Origin: Bordetella genomosp. 8
Lineage (GTDB): Bacteria > Pseudomonadota > Gammaproteobacteria > Burkholderiales > Burkholderiaceae_B
Direction: 5' to 3'
DNA: 64,000 nt
NCBI RefSeq assembly: GCF_002119685.1
Contig: NZ_CP021108.1
Coordinates: 2,108,001 to 2,172,000 of the forward strand
The notes beneath the pieces are model-generated. The model saw nothing but the letters and a program-made list of their open reading frames with translations, was not told the origin of the DNA and searched no databases. Every line of letters begins with the position of its first letter. The first letter of the stretch is position 1. The position numbers and the translations under genes are program-made. Shown one piece after another: positions 26,627-35,856 of the stretch.

Positions 26627-28756
26627 CTATGTGCCGGCCCGGTCCGCGCGGATCCGCCCCGGGCTGGACGCCAGGCGGGCATTGGCACGCTGCATGGAAC
26701 GCACGGCGCCAAGCAGGAGCGACAGGACCGGGAAGCCTTGTGCTTCCGGGCAGGCGTCCATTGCCTGTGCTCGGGTCTCCTGCTTGTCGTCCGGATGGTT
26801 CGCGGGAATTGCGCCGTCCAATGCCCCGGCCACCAGCGCCGCACCCTGGCGGTAACCGGCCGGTAGCGCCGCGCCTCGGGTCGACCGCCGCCATTGGCCC
26901 AGCGCCGCCAAGGCGGCGACCATGGCGTTGCAGGCCGTCAGCCACATACCGATTTCGGCGCTGGAGCGCTGTTGCGCGTGCGGCTCCTGCAGCATGCGCT
27001 GGTGTGCGGCGGTCAGCGTGCGAACGCTGACCAGTGCCTGGCGCCGCGCCACCCGGTAATGCGACATCTCGAAGTCGCTGGCGAAGACGGCGGCGGCATA
27101 GTCGCGGCATGCCAGCCGGGCGGCCGCCAGCTTGGCGTCGATGCCCTGGCGTTCCCATGCGGGTAGCAGGAAAGCGCCGACGGCTCCGATGGCGCCGCCG
27201 ATCAGGGTATCCATGCCGCGCTGTTCGATCATGGACCAGCCCGGCACCAGCAGGTGGTAAAGCAGCAATACTGCGATGGTGCCGAAGAAGACGCTGGGAA
27301 GGTAGGTGGCCGGGCGCGCCAGCGCGAAGCAGGCGCCATAGCTGACGACGATCAGGGTCGCCACGAGCCACGGGGCCCGCATGCCCAGCCACAGCAGGAC
27401 GGCCGTGCCCAGGCAACCCAGCAGCGTGCCGGCGATGCGTTGCCGGCTGCGCTGCTGGTTGGCGCCGAACGTGGGGCTCATGACGATCATGATGGTCAGG
27501 ATGACCCAGGTGCTGTGGCCGCCTACCCATTTGGCCACCAGCGTGCCTGCCGCGATCGCGGCCGTCAGCCGCAGCGCGTAGCGCAGTGCGGACGGTGATG
27601 TGCGTATTGCCTGCCATGGCGTGGGTGGTTTCCCGGACTCGCGCCAGGTACGCAGCGCGAGATCGATGTCCCGGCTGGTGTCTGCGCTGTTCTCCGCGTT
27701 GTTCTCAGCGTTGTTCGGATCAGCGCCCCGGACGCTGTCCGTCGCCGGTCGCCGTGCGCCGGCGTTGGCGTCGCGTGCCAACTCAGCCATGATCCCGGCC
27801 AGCACGTCCAGGCGCGCCTTGAATGCATGCACGGCGCCGGCATTCGCGCCCGGAGGCGCCACGGGTTCGGCCAGCACGTAGCGCGGCACCAGGGCTTCGA
27901 TCCAACGCGCCATGTCCAGGATGGCGTCGTGCACGCGTCGCGCCGTCGCTCCTTCGGCGCCTCCCGTGCGCAATGCCGTGAAGTCGTCATACAGCGCCAT
28001 CGAGACGTCGTGGATATCGACCGAGCTGGTGAGCATGTTGAACAGATGCAGCCGCCGCCCGTTGCGGGCCGGGTCGGCGGCCAGGTCGCCCAACACCACA
28101 TCGCGCGCGACCTGCTGCGCGTCGATCGCCGTCGACTGCGCGTCCGCCAATCGCCGCCGGCATTGGTCCAGCGGTACGCCGGGAACGAAGCATTCCGCGC
28201 GCCGTCGCAGGTGCGTGGCGGCAGCCATCAGGGATTCGCCCACCGCGCGGCGTGCGATCTGCTGCGGGAGCAGCGCGCACAGCGCCGTACTGAAGGCGGT
28301 GTACCAGAGGCCGCCGCACACCATCCATCCCAGGAAGGGCCACAACGGCCCGCCGGCATCGCGTTGCGCCAGCATCAGGTCCACGCCGATCAGCGCGCAC
28401 AGCCCGATCAGCGTGCCCGGCGTGCCGTAGGCCGTGGCCAGCCCCGCGCAGAAGGCGATAACCAGCAGCATGAGCCAGGCAGGCAGGGGATAGTTCATTA
28501 CCACCGTGATGGCCGCGGCCGCCAGCGCGAGTACCAGCGTCGCCCCCAGCATGCGTCTCGGCTTCTTGCGGAACGCTTCCGGAATATCCACGAGCGATAC
28601 GCAGAACGCGCCCAGGGCCAGTCCCAGGGCCAGGTCTACGTCGTCGAAGATCAGTACGCCATAGCCCCCCGGCAGCATGACGCCCAGCAGCGTGCGCAAG
28701 GCGGTGAACGCATGCTGGCTGTAGATGAACCGTAGAAGGACCTGGGCGTCGGGCAT
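26627..28756 (-). CDS. FUSC-family inner-membrane transporter (aromatic acid exporter-like)
   Basis: A 709-residue protein with the split layout of the FUSC/AaeB/YccS family: a helix cluster at about residues 10-170, a soluble cytosolic part, and a second cluster at about 390-540, followed by a cytosolic C-terminal domain. Repeated features are ALRTLLGVMLPGG in the first half and ALRYALRLTAAIAAGTLVAK in the second. Members export aromatic acids or confer efflux-type resistance. ATG 28756 is used; a GTG at 28813 would add 19 residues. It converges on the hydrolase gene (15-bp gap). No partner membrane-fusion protein is encoded nearby. Confidence 0.87.
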   Translation of the reverse strand: MPDAQVLLRFIYSQHAFTALRTLLGVMLPGGYGVLIFDDVDLALGLALGAFCVSLVDIPEAFRKKPRRMLGATLVLALAAAAITVVMNYPLPAWLMLLVIAFCAGLATAYGTPGTLIGLCALIGVDLMLAQRDAGGPLWPFLGWMVCGGLWYTAFSTALCALLPQQIARRAVGESLMAAATHLRRRAECFVPGVPLDQCRRRLADAQSTAIDAQQVARDVVLGDLAADPARNGRRLHLFNMLTSSVDIHDVSMALYDDFTALRTGGAEGATARRVHDAILDMARWIEALVPRYVLAEPVAPPGANAGAVHAFKARLDVLAGIMAELARDANAGARRPATDSVRGADPNNAENNAENSADTSRDIDLALRTWRESGKPPTPWQAIRTSPSALRYALRLTAAIAAGTLVAKWVGGHSTWVILTIMIVMSPTFGANQQRSRQRIAGTLLGCLGTAVLLWLGMRAPWLVATLIVVSYGACFALARPATYLPSVFFGTIAVLLLYHLLVPGWSMIEQRGMDTLIGGAIGAVGAFLLPAWERQGIDAKLAAARLACRDYAAAVFASDFEMSHYRVARRQALVSVRTLTAAHQRMLQEPHAQQRSSAEIGMWLTACNAMVAALAALGQWRRSTRGAALPAGYRQGAALVAGALDGAIPANHPDDKQETRAQAMDACPEAQGFPVLSLLLGAVRSMQRANARLASSPGRIRADRAGT

Positions 28757-28835
28757 GGAACACCGGCGGGCGCGGACATGGGCGGGAAGCCAAATGTACC
28801 GCGCGTTTTCCACGCCTGGTATATCGGCGCCGGGA

Positions 28836-30527
28836 TTACGCGGCGCCCGACGCTTCGATCAGCGCGCGGCACAGCCGCAGGGGCGCCGGCCGATGGCTGA
28901 CCAGCAGCAAGCCCTGGCCGGTACGCCCCAATCTCGCGTCCAGCGCTTCGATGACCCGCTGCTCCGTGCCGGCGTCCAGGCCTTCGGTGGGCTCGTCCAG
29001 CACCAGCCAGGGCGCGGGGCGCAGGAGCGCGCGTGCCAGGGCCAGGCGCCGGCATTCGCCGCCGGAGAGCGCCAGGCCGCCGTCGCCTATCCAGGTCTGC
29101 AAGCCATCGGGCAGGGCGCGGACGCGGGCGTCCAGGCAGGCGTCCGCCAGCGCCTGCCAAAGGGCGGCGTCGTCGGCGAGCGGAGCGCCCAGGCGCAGAT
29201 TGTCCGCCACGGTGCCGGTCAGCAGGCCGGACTCCTGGGGCAGGTAAGCGAAGCGGGAGCGCGCCCAGCCGATGGGACGGTTCTCCAGGGCGATGCCGTC
29301 GACGGCAAAGTAGCTGGGAGGTGCCGCGCGCAGGCCGAGCAGGGCTTGCAGCATGGCGGTTTTGCCCGATCCGGATGCGCCGGCGATGCCGACCCGCGAG
29401 CCCGCGGGAAATACGCTGGCGCCGATACGCAGCGCGGCGGCATGGCCCGGTGCCGGCGATGGCGCTTCATCCCGCGATTCGCCGGCCGTTGCGTCGCGAT
29501 CCATGGCCGCGTCCAGGCGCGCGCCGGCTTCGCGCAGGGCACCGTGCTGTTGGGCCGCCCGCAGCAAGGGCGCCGTGCCTTCCATGGCCGCCAGCGTAGC
29601 CAGCACGGCCAGCGCCAGCAAGGGCAGCGCGGCCTTGGCGGCCAGGATGGCGATGGCCAGCAGCGTGGCGCCAGTGATGCACGCGTGAATCGCGGCGAGA
29701 TCCGCCTGTGCGTGATTGCGCCGCAGGGTCGCGGCGCCGAGTTCGGCGTCGCGCGCCATCACGGCGTCGATGGCGCCTTTTGTCAGGCCGAAGCAGCGCA
29801 GCTCAGCCGCGGCGGGCAGGTAGGCCCCCAGGGCGTCCTTCAACTTCCCGGTGGCGCGCAGCGCGTCGCGGCCGGCCTCGTCGCACCAGCGCCGTGCCAG
29901 GCGTCGGCCTATGGCCAGTTGCGCGCCCACGCCAAGGGCATATGCGGCGGGCGCCCACGGCGAGGCGAGCGCGAGCACGGCCAGTGCCGCCCCCGCGGCG
30001 GCGGCCGCGATCCAGGGCGCGGGGCGCCGGACGAAGGCGGCTTCGATGGCATCGACGTCCTGCACCAGCCGCGCGGACGCTTCTCCAGTGGAAAGCGCGA
30101 GCGCCTTGTGCGGCGGGGACGCGGCGATGCCGGCGAACAGCAGCGGACGCAATTCGGCAAGCGCGGCGAAGGCTGCCCGATGCCCGAACAGCCTTTCGCC
30201 GTAGCGGCCCGCGGTGCGCAGGATGGCCAGGCCGCGCATTCCGGCGCTGGGCAGCAGATAGTTGAAGGCCTGGACGGCCGCCGGCCCGGCGCTGCCGGCC
30301 AGCGCGGCGCCAGCCAGGAACCAGCCGGACAGCCCCAGCAGCAGCGTCGCCGCGCTGGCTGCGATCGCGCCGCTGGCCGCCGCCAGCGCCAGATCGGCGC
30401 GCCTGAGCCGGGCCTGTGTGCGGATGAAGCGTTCGACCGTGGATCGGCGCGGAGCACGTGTTGCCTCGGGGGCCGGGGCCGGACCGCGCGCGGGCTGATC
30501 GGGCAGGAAATGAAAGGGCGTCTTCAT
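28836..30527 (-). CDS. cydC: Cysteine/glutathione ABC exporter subunit CydC
   Basis: A 563-residue half-transporter. Six N-terminal helices begin after TVERFIRTQARLRRADLAL; the C-terminal ATPase has GASGSGKTAMLQALLG, LSGGECRRLALARALL and WLVLDEPTEGLD. With CydD it forms the heterodimer that exports cysteine and glutathione to the periplasm and is needed to assemble cytochrome bd. The ATG overlaps the cydD stop by 4 bp. The switch histidine is present (VSHRP). The pairing with cydABX across a divergent promoter supports the assignment. The frame is open further 5', but that part is only out-of-frame cydD sequence. Confidence 0.92.
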   Translation of the reverse strand: MKTPFHFLPDQPARGPAPAPEATRAPRRSTVERFIRTQARLRRADLALAAASGAIAASAATLLLGLSGWFLAGAALAGSAGPAAVQAFNYLLPSAGMRGLAILRTAGRYGERLFGHRAAFAALAELRPLLFAGIAASPPHKALALSTGEASARLVQDVDAIEAAFVRRPAPWIAAAAAGAALAVLALASPWAPAAYALGVGAQLAIGRRLARRWCDEAGRDALRATGKLKDALGAYLPAAAELRCFGLTKGAIDAVMARDAELGAATLRRNHAQADLAAIHACITGATLLAIAILAAKAALPLLALAVLATLAAMEGTAPLLRAAQQHGALREAGARLDAAMDRDATAGESRDEAPSPAPGHAAALRIGASVFPAGSRVGIAGASGSGKTAMLQALLGLRAAPPSYFAVDGIALENRPIGWARSRFAYLPQESGLLTGTVADNLRLGAPLADDAALWQALADACLDARVRALPDGLQTWIGDGGLALSGGECRRLALARALLRPAPWLVLDEPTEGLDAGTEQRVIEALDARLGRTGQGLLLVSHRPAPLRLCRALIEASGAA

Positions 30528-32212
30528 GCCAGCCGCAACGTACAGGTGGCCGCGGCGGCCAAGGTATCGGAATGGGTCGCGGCGATGACGGTGCGGTCGC
30601 GCGTGGCCTCGCGTATCAATTCCACTATGCGCTGCTCGGATGCGCCGTCCAGTTCGGCGGTGGGCTCGTCCAGGAGCAGCAGGGGCGCGGGTTTCAAGAG
30701 CGCGCGCGCCAGGGCCAGGCGCCGCCGTTCGCCGCCGGAGAGTCCCGAGCCTCTTTCGTCCAGGACGGTATCGCCGCCCAGTGGACGCCGTTCCAGGGCG
30801 GGTCCCAGGCCCACGCGCATGGCCATGGCGAGCGCGGCGGCGCGCGTGGTGCCCGGTGCGGCGGCCATCAGGTTTTCCAGGATGGTGCCGGGCAGGAAGA
30901 CTGGCGCCTGGCCCGCCCACGATATCTGCGAGGGTGCGAAGGTGCTGTCGGGCGCCGCGGCCATGTCCACCCTGGTTTCGCCTATCGTGATGGCGCCGGA
31001 CCTGAGCGGCGCGCGGCCTAGCAGTGCGGCGAGCAGGGTCGATTTGCCTGCTCCCGTGGCCCCACGGACCACGGTGAGTGCCGCCGCCGGCGCATCCAGG
31101 TTGATGGGGCCTATCGCCAGTTCGCCGGCGGCGACGACGGCATCGCGGCACCGTACGGCCGGTGCTTCGGCCGGCGTGCCATCGGCAGCCGGCCGGGCGC
31201 GGGTTTCGGCCGCCCCCGCATCCTGGCCGGGCAGGGTGCGCCACAGCGGCAGGAGCCGGGTGGCGGCCGCTTCGCCCAGCTGCTTTTCATGGTACGCCGC
31301 CGCCAGCCGCCGCAGCGGCGCATAGAACTCCGGCGCCAGGGCCAGGGCGTAGAACGCCGTGGGGAAGCCCAGGGTTTCAAGCGGCTTGAAGGGCAGCAGG
31401 CCCAGCAGCGCAAAGCCGCAGTACACCGCGACGATGGCCACTGAAATCGCCGCGAAGAATTCCAGCGCGGCGGACGAGATGAATGCCACCCGCAGCACGT
31501 TCATCGTGCGCCGGCTGACTTCCTGCGCGGCCGTGGCGACGCGCGCCGTCTCGGCTTGTTCGGCCTGGAAGGCCAGGATGACCGGCAGTGCGCGGACCCG
31601 ATCGACGAAGTGGCCCGACAGCCTGGCCAGGGCTTCGAACTGGCGGGTCGCTTCGAGGCTGGCCGCGCCGCCCGCCAGGGCCATGACCGCGGCAAACGGA
31701 ACCAGGGTTCCCAGCAGGATGGCGGCGGCCACCGGGCTGGCCGGGGCTACGGCGGCGGCAATCAGCAGGGGCCCGATGCGGGCGTCCATTTCGGCCGGCC
31801 GATACTGGCTGAAGTAGCCGTCCAGCGCTTCGATCTCATCGACGCAGGCGGCCATGGTCGCGCCGGCGGGGGGCTGGTCCGTCGCCAGGGCGGCCGTAAC
31901 GGTCTGGCGGCGCAGCCGCGACTTGATCCCGTACGCCTGCCAGGCTGCCTGCCGCGAAATGGACCGCGACAGCCAGGCACGTCCCGCCGTGGCCGCGGCC
32001 AATGCCAGGAGCGAGACCACGGACGCCGCCTGCACCAGGACCAGCGTCAAGGCCAGCGCCCAGGCGGCCACGCAGGCGGTGTGCAGGACAGTCAGCAGCG
32101 CCAGCCGGCGATTGGCGGCGGCATCGCCGCGCGCCAGCGTGCGCAGCGCCCGCGCGGCGGCGCGCGGGTCGACGTTGGAGGCGCGCGCCGCGTGTTGGTT
32201 TTCTTCTGGCAT
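30524..32212 (-). CDS. cydD: Cysteine/glutathione ABC exporter subunit CydD
   Basis: A 562-residue half-transporter, partner of CydC. The membrane domain (about 35-330) includes GRAWLSRSISRQAAWQAYG and SISVAIVAVYCGFALLG-type helices with EFYAPLRRLAAAYHEKQLGE, a known CydD block. The ATPase domain has GATGAGKSTLLAALLG, LSGGERRRLALARALL, LLLDEPTAELD and ATHSD. It is the first gene of cydDC, reading away from cydA. The shared 129-bp gap contains a palindrome with an FNR-like centre. Confidence 0.93.
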   Translation of the reverse strand: MPEENQHAARASNVDPRAAARALRTLARGDAAANRRLALLTVLHTACVAAWALALTLVLVQAASVVSLLALAAATAGRAWLSRSISRQAAWQAYGIKSRLRRQTVTAALATDQPPAGATMAACVDEIEALDGYFSQYRPAEMDARIGPLLIAAAVAPASPVAAAILLGTLVPFAAVMALAGGAASLEATRQFEALARLSGHFVDRVRALPVILAFQAEQAETARVATAAQEVSRRTMNVLRVAFISSAALEFFAAISVAIVAVYCGFALLGLLPFKPLETLGFPTAFYALALAPEFYAPLRRLAAAYHEKQLGEAAATRLLPLWRTLPGQDAGAAETRARPAADGTPAEAPAVRCRDAVVAAGELAIGPINLDAPAAALTVVRGATGAGKSTLLAALLGRAPLRSGAITIGETRVDMAAAPDSTFAPSQISWAGQAPVFLPGTILENLMAAAPGTTRAAALAMAMRVGLGPALERRPLGGDTVLDERGSGLSGGERRRLALARALLKPAPLLLLDEPTAELDGASEQRIVELIREATRDRTVIAATHSDTLAAAATCTLRLA

Positions 32213-32252
32213 CGATGGTGGACCGGGAAGGGAGCAGGGCCAGTGTGCCCCG

Positions 32253-32311
32253 GCTTATCCGCGCGACGTTTGAGCTAAGTCATGGGATGAGCGGATAAGC
32301 GGGCCTACGAT
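32253..32311 (+). promoter_or_regulatory. Nested palindrome with FNR/ANR-like box; predicted cydA promoter
   Basis: Outer arms GCTTATCCGC (32253-32262) and GCGGATAAGC (32291-32300) are a perfect 10-bp inverted repeat. Exactly at their centre (32276.5) lies TTGAG-CTAA-GTCAT (32270-32283), a 7/10 match to the FNR/ANR half-site pair TTGAT-N4-ATCAA. A -10-like TACGAT at 32306-32311 predicts a start at about 32318, putting the box at -41.5, the class II activator position. The outer arms could bind a second regulator. Oxygen control of cydABX is known in other bacteria; here it is inferred. Confidence 0.6.
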
Positions 32312-32341
32312 GGCGCCGTCACGTAACACAAGGCCGATCTC

Positions 32342-33904
32342 ATGGACGTAGTCGAACTGTCCCGCCTGCAATTCGCCCTGACGGCGATGTATCACTTTCT
32401 TTTCGTTCCGCTCACGCTGGGCCTGTCGTTCATCCTGGTCATCATGGAAAGCATCTACGTGATGACCGACAAGCCCATCTGGCGAACCGTCACCCGGTTC
32501 TGGGCGACCATCTTCGGCATCAACTTCGTGCTGGGCGTGGCGACGGGCCTGACCATGGAGTTCGAATTCGGAACCAACTGGTCGTACTACTCGCACTACG
32601 TCGGCGATATCTTCGGCGCGCCGCTGGCGATCGAAGGCCTGATGGCGTTCTTCCTGGAGGCCACCTTCGTCGGCCTGATGTTCTTCGGCTGGGAGCGCCT
32701 GAGCAAGCGCGGTCACCTGTTCGTGACCTTCATGGTGGCGCTCGGCTCGAACCTGTCGGCGCTGTGGATCCTGATCGCCAATGGGTGGATGCAGAACCCG
32801 GTCGGCGCCATCTTCAATCCCGACACCATGCGCATGGAAGTCAGCAGCTTCCGCGAGGTGTTGTTCAACCCCGTGGCGCAGGCGAAATTCGTGCACACCG
32901 TCAGCGCCGGCTATGCGACCGCATCCGTGTTCGTGCTGGGCATCTCGGCATGGATGCTGTTGCGTGGGAAATGGCGTGGCGTGGCCCAACGCTCCTTTGC
33001 CGTGGCGGCCGCCTTCGGCCTGGCGTCCGCCTTGTCGGTGGTGGTCCTGGGCGACGAAAGCGGTTATGCGCTGACCGACAACCAGAAGATGAAACTGGCC
33101 GCGCTGGAAGCCATGTGGGAAACCGAGCCCGCGCCGGCCGCCTTCACCGCCTTCGGCATCCCCAGCCTGGCGGAGCGCAAGACCCACGCCGAAGTGAAGA
33201 TCCCGTATCTGCTGGGCCTGATCGCCACGCGGTCCATCGATAAGCCGGTCGCGGGAATTTTCGAACTGGTGGCCGTTTCCCAGTCGCGCATCGAAAGCGG
33301 CGTGCAGGCCTACGACGCGCTGGAGCGGCTGAAGCAGCAGCCCGGCGACGCCGCGGCGCGCGAGCAGTTCGAGCAGCATCGCCGCGACCTGGGCTACGGC
33401 ATGCTGTTGAAGCGCTATGTGCAGGATCCGCGCACGGCCGATCGCGCCACGATAGAAAAGGCCGCCTGGGACACGGTGCCGGACGTGCCCGTCATGTTCT
33501 GGGTGTTCCGCATCATGGCCTTGATCGGCTTCGTACAGATCGCGGTATTCGCGGTGGCATGTGTCATGGCCGCGCGCCGTCGCTTCGATGCGCGCTGGCT
33601 GCTGAAGACGGCGATATGGATCATGCCGCTGCCCTGGATCGCCGTCGAGGCGGGCTGGGTGCTGGCCGAGCTGGGACGTCAGCCCTGGGCGGTGGACGGC
33701 GTGCTGCCGACCTTCCTGGGCGTGTCCAGCCTGACCGTCGGGCAACTGTGGACGACCATCGTGGGTTTCACCCTGCTGTACGGCGCGCTCGCCGTCGTCG
33801 AGGTCGGCCTGATCGTCCGCACCGTCAAGCGCGGTCCCTATGGCCATCACGAACCGGCCGCCCCGGGCCAAGGCATGCCTGGCGGCCTGGCCGCCGCTGA
33901 ATAA
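32342..33904 (+). CDS. cydA: Cytochrome bd ubiquinol oxidase subunit I
   Basis: A 520-residue membrane subunit that oxidises ubiquinol and carries hemes b558, b595 and d. The haem ligands are recognisable: His18 in MYHFLFVP, a histidine in AKFVHTVSAGYA (E. coli His186 equivalent) and Met in VMFWVFRIM. The quinol-binding Q-loop is the long type (about 250-390, with GDESGYALTDNQKMKLAALE), like E. coli CydA. Length is normal. The product acts with CydB and CydX as a high-affinity oxidase under low oxygen. First gene of cydABX, divergent from cydDC. Confidence 0.97.
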   Translation: MDVVELSRLQFALTAMYHFLFVPLTLGLSFILVIMESIYVMTDKPIWRTVTRFWATIFGINFVLGVATGLTMEFEFGTNWSYYSHYVGDIFGAPLAIEGLMAFFLEATFVGLMFFGWERLSKRGHLFVTFMVALGSNLSALWILIANGWMQNPVGAIFNPDTMRMEVSSFREVLFNPVAQAKFVHTVSAGYATASVFVLGISAWMLLRGKWRGVAQRSFAVAAAFGLASALSVVVLGDESGYALTDNQKMKLAALEAMWETEPAPAAFTAFGIPSLAERKTHAEVKIPYLLGLIATRSIDKPVAGIFELVAVSQSRIESGVQAYDALERLKQQPGDAAAREQFEQHRRDLGYGMLLKRYVQDPRTADRATIEKAAWDTVPDVPVMFWVFRIMALIGFVQIAVFAVACVMAARRRFDARWLLKTAIWIMPLPWIAVEAGWVLAELGRQPWAVDGVLPTFLGVSSLTVGQLWTTIVGFTLLYGALAVVEVGLIVRTVKRGPYGHHEPAAPGQGMPGGLAAAE

Positions 33905-33915
33905 GGAAAACCGAC

Positions 33916-35064
33916 ATGGAAATCCCGCTCGATTACCCGACGCTGCGCGTCATCTGGTGGGCGCTGATGGGCGTGCTGCTGATCGGCTTCGCCCTGACCG
34001 ACGGCTTCGATCTCGGCGTCGCCGCGCTGCTGCCCTTCGTCGCGCGCAACGACAATGAACGCCGCATGGCCATCAACACGATCGCGCCCACCTGGGAAGG
34101 CAACCAGGTGTGGTTCATCCTGGGCGGCGGCGCCATCTTCGCGGCGTGGCCTTTCGTCTATGCCGTGAGCTTTTCCGGTTTCTATATCGCCATGTTCCTG
34201 GTACTGGCGGCGTTGATCCTGCGGCCGGTGGGCTTCAAGTACCGCTCCAAGCGGTCGTCGCCCGCCTGGCGTAACGGCTGGGACTGGGCGCTCTTCATCG
34301 GCGGTTTCGTGCCCGCGCTGGTGTTCGGCGTTGCCGTGGGCAACGTCCTGCTGGGCGTGCCATTCCATCTCGACAGCGATCTGCGCGCGACCTACGACGG
34401 GAGCTTCCTGGCGCTGTTCAGTCCTTTTTCGCTGCTGTGCGGCCTGCTGTCCGCCACGATGCTGATCACCCACGGCGCGGCATGGCTGACGATGAAGGCG
34501 GAAAACGGCGCGGTGCGCGACCGCGCGCGCCGCCTGGGTTCGATTTCGGCCTTGCTGGTGATCGTGCTCTTCGCGGCGGGCTATTTCTTCGTTGCCCATG
34601 GCGGGCTGGGTTACCGCCTGGAAGGCACGGTCGATCCGGCGGGGCCGTCCAATCCACTGCGTGCGGGCGCCGTCGCTGCGGCGGGCGCCTGGCTGGCGAA
34701 TTTCTCGCAGTATCCCTGGATGACCATCGCGCCGGTCCTGGGCTTCGCCGGCGCGCTGCTGGCCCTGGTCGGCATACGCATCGGCCGCGAATGGCCCGCG
34801 TTCGCCGGTTCGTCGCTATCGGCGCTGGGCATCATCGCGACGGTCGGCTTGTCGATGTTCCCCTTCATACTGCCCAGCAGCGTGAATCCGCGTTCGAGCC
34901 TGACGGTATGGAATGCGTCGTCCAGCCATACGACCTTGTTCATCATGCTGGTCGTGACGCTGGTGTTCCTGCCCATCGTGCTGCTTTATACGGCGTGGGC
35001 CTTCAAGGTGATGTGGGGCCGCTCCACGATCAAGGCCTTGTCGACCAATCCGGACCTTTACTGA
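33916..35064 (+). CDS. cydB: Cytochrome bd ubiquinol oxidase subunit II
   Basis: A 382-residue membrane subunit that supports CydA. It has the family N-terminus LRVIWWALMGVLLIGFALTDGFDLG, the conserved RRMAINTIAPTWEGNQVWFI block and a C-terminal FMLVVTLVFLPIVLLYTAW-like helix. The start at 33916 has AAGGA upstream. It begins 11 bp after cydA and is followed 14 bp later by the tiny cydX gene, so all three are one transcript. Confidence 0.97.
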   Translation: MEIPLDYPTLRVIWWALMGVLLIGFALTDGFDLGVAALLPFVARNDNERRMAINTIAPTWEGNQVWFILGGGAIFAAWPFVYAVSFSGFYIAMFLVLAALILRPVGFKYRSKRSSPAWRNGWDWALFIGGFVPALVFGVAVGNVLLGVPFHLDSDLRATYDGSFLALFSPFSLLCGLLSATMLITHGAAWLTMKAENGAVRDRARRLGSISALLVIVLFAAGYFFVAHGGLGYRLEGTVDPAGPSNPLRAGAVAAAGAWLANFSQYPWMTIAPVLGFAGALLALVGIRIGREWPAFAGSSLSALGIIATVGLSMFPFILPSSVNPRSSLTVWNASSSHTTLFIMLVVTLVFLPIVLLYTAWAFKVMWGRSTIKALSTNPDLY

Positions 35065-35078
35065 ACAGGGAGTACGTC

Positions 35079-35189
35079 ATGTGGTATTTCGCTTGGGTGC
35101 TCGGGCTGGGCCTGGCGGTGTGTTTCGGTATCCTCAACGGGATCTGGCTGGAGTATCACCAGCTCGATGAGCCGGAGACGCAGGACTAG
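35079..35189 (+). CDS. cydX: Cytochrome bd oxidase small subunit CydX
   Basis: A 36-residue single-pass membrane peptide: MWYFAWVLGLGLAVCFG followed by ILNGIWLEYHQLDEPE. This is the classic CydX/YbgT pattern of a short N-terminus, one helix, and a polar acidic tail. It stabilises haems of the bd oxidase. CAGGGA precedes ATG 35079. Its last 56 bp overlap, on the opposite strand, the 3' end of the TetR gene. Confidence 0.92.
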   Translation: MWYFAWVLGLGLAVCFGILNGIWLEYHQLDEPETQD

Positions 35190-35856
35190 CACCGCGAGCC
35201 GCCGCTCCATCCACCAGGCGGTCCCAGCCGGCCATCGCGATCTCGGCGATGGCCTGCAGTTCGGCCCGATCGGCACCGTCCCGGGCGCGGATCGCCATCC
35301 CGCTCTGCACGGTCTGCAGAAACCTCGCAAGCTTGGCGATGTCGAGAGATTCCGGCAGCTCGCCTTCCGCGACGCCTCTTTGCAGGCGCGGCAAGAGCGC
35401 ATTGAAGGCTTCGCCGCGTGCTTTTCTCATCAGGTCGCCAAGCTCGTCATGGCCATCGCTGCCGACGGTGCCCAGGGTGACCATGCAGCCGCGCGGAAGA
35501 TCGCAATCCGCTCCCGTCATCGCCGCCGCCGAGTCCCATAAATAGGCGAACGCGGCCTCGCGCGCCGTCGCGGCCTGGCGGAACCTGCCCAGCACCAGGT
35601 CTTCGTAGGTGGTGGAGTAGTACCGCAGCGCCTCGGCGTACAGCGCGTCCTTCGATCCGAAGGCGGCATAGAGACTGGTCGACCCCACGCCCAGCGCCTT
35701 CGTCAGGTCGGAGATGGACGTCGCCTCGTAGCCCTTGGTCCAGAACAGCCTCATGGCCTTCGCCAGTGCGGCCTCCCGGTCGAACTCGCGTGGCCGCCCA
35801 CGCCCGCGATGCGCGCCGGCGCCGGACGCCGTGGGGACGGAAATATTTTTTTGCAT
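35134..35856 (-). CDS. TetR-family transcriptional regulator
   Basis: A 240-residue regulator. The helix-turn-helix at residues about 20-65 reads FDREAALAKAMRLFWTKGYE and then SISDLTKALGVGSTSLYAAF. The C-terminal ligand domain contains LPRGCMVTLGTVGSD, as in many AcrR/YxaF-like members. ATG 35856 is preferred over ATG 35868, because the predicted promoter (TTGGCC-17-TATTTA, minus strand) would start RNA near 35861, after the first ATG. It is divergent from an SDR gene with matched operators in the gap, so it probably represses both. The 3' end overlaps cydX antisense by 56 bp. Confidence 0.9.
   Translation of the reverse strand: MQKNISVPTASGAGAHRGRGRPREFDREAALAKAMRLFWTKGYEATSISDLTKALGVGSTSLYAAFGSKDALYAEALRYYSTTYEDLVLGRFRQAATAREAAFAYLWDSAAAMTGADCDLPRGCMVTLGTVGSDGHDELGDLMRKARGEAFNALLPRLQRGVAEGELPESLDIAKLARFLQTVQSGMAIRARDGADRAELQAIAEIAMAGWDRLVDGAAARGASPASPAHRAGDTPARSR

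Noticed and set aside
28725..31325. An 866-codon plus-strand open frame opposite the FUSC and cydDC genes
   Set aside because: It is the mirror of real minus-strand genes in GC-rich DNA. The encoded sequence is rich in Gly, Arg, Ala and Gln without motifs, while the minus strand has clear ABC-transporter motifs.
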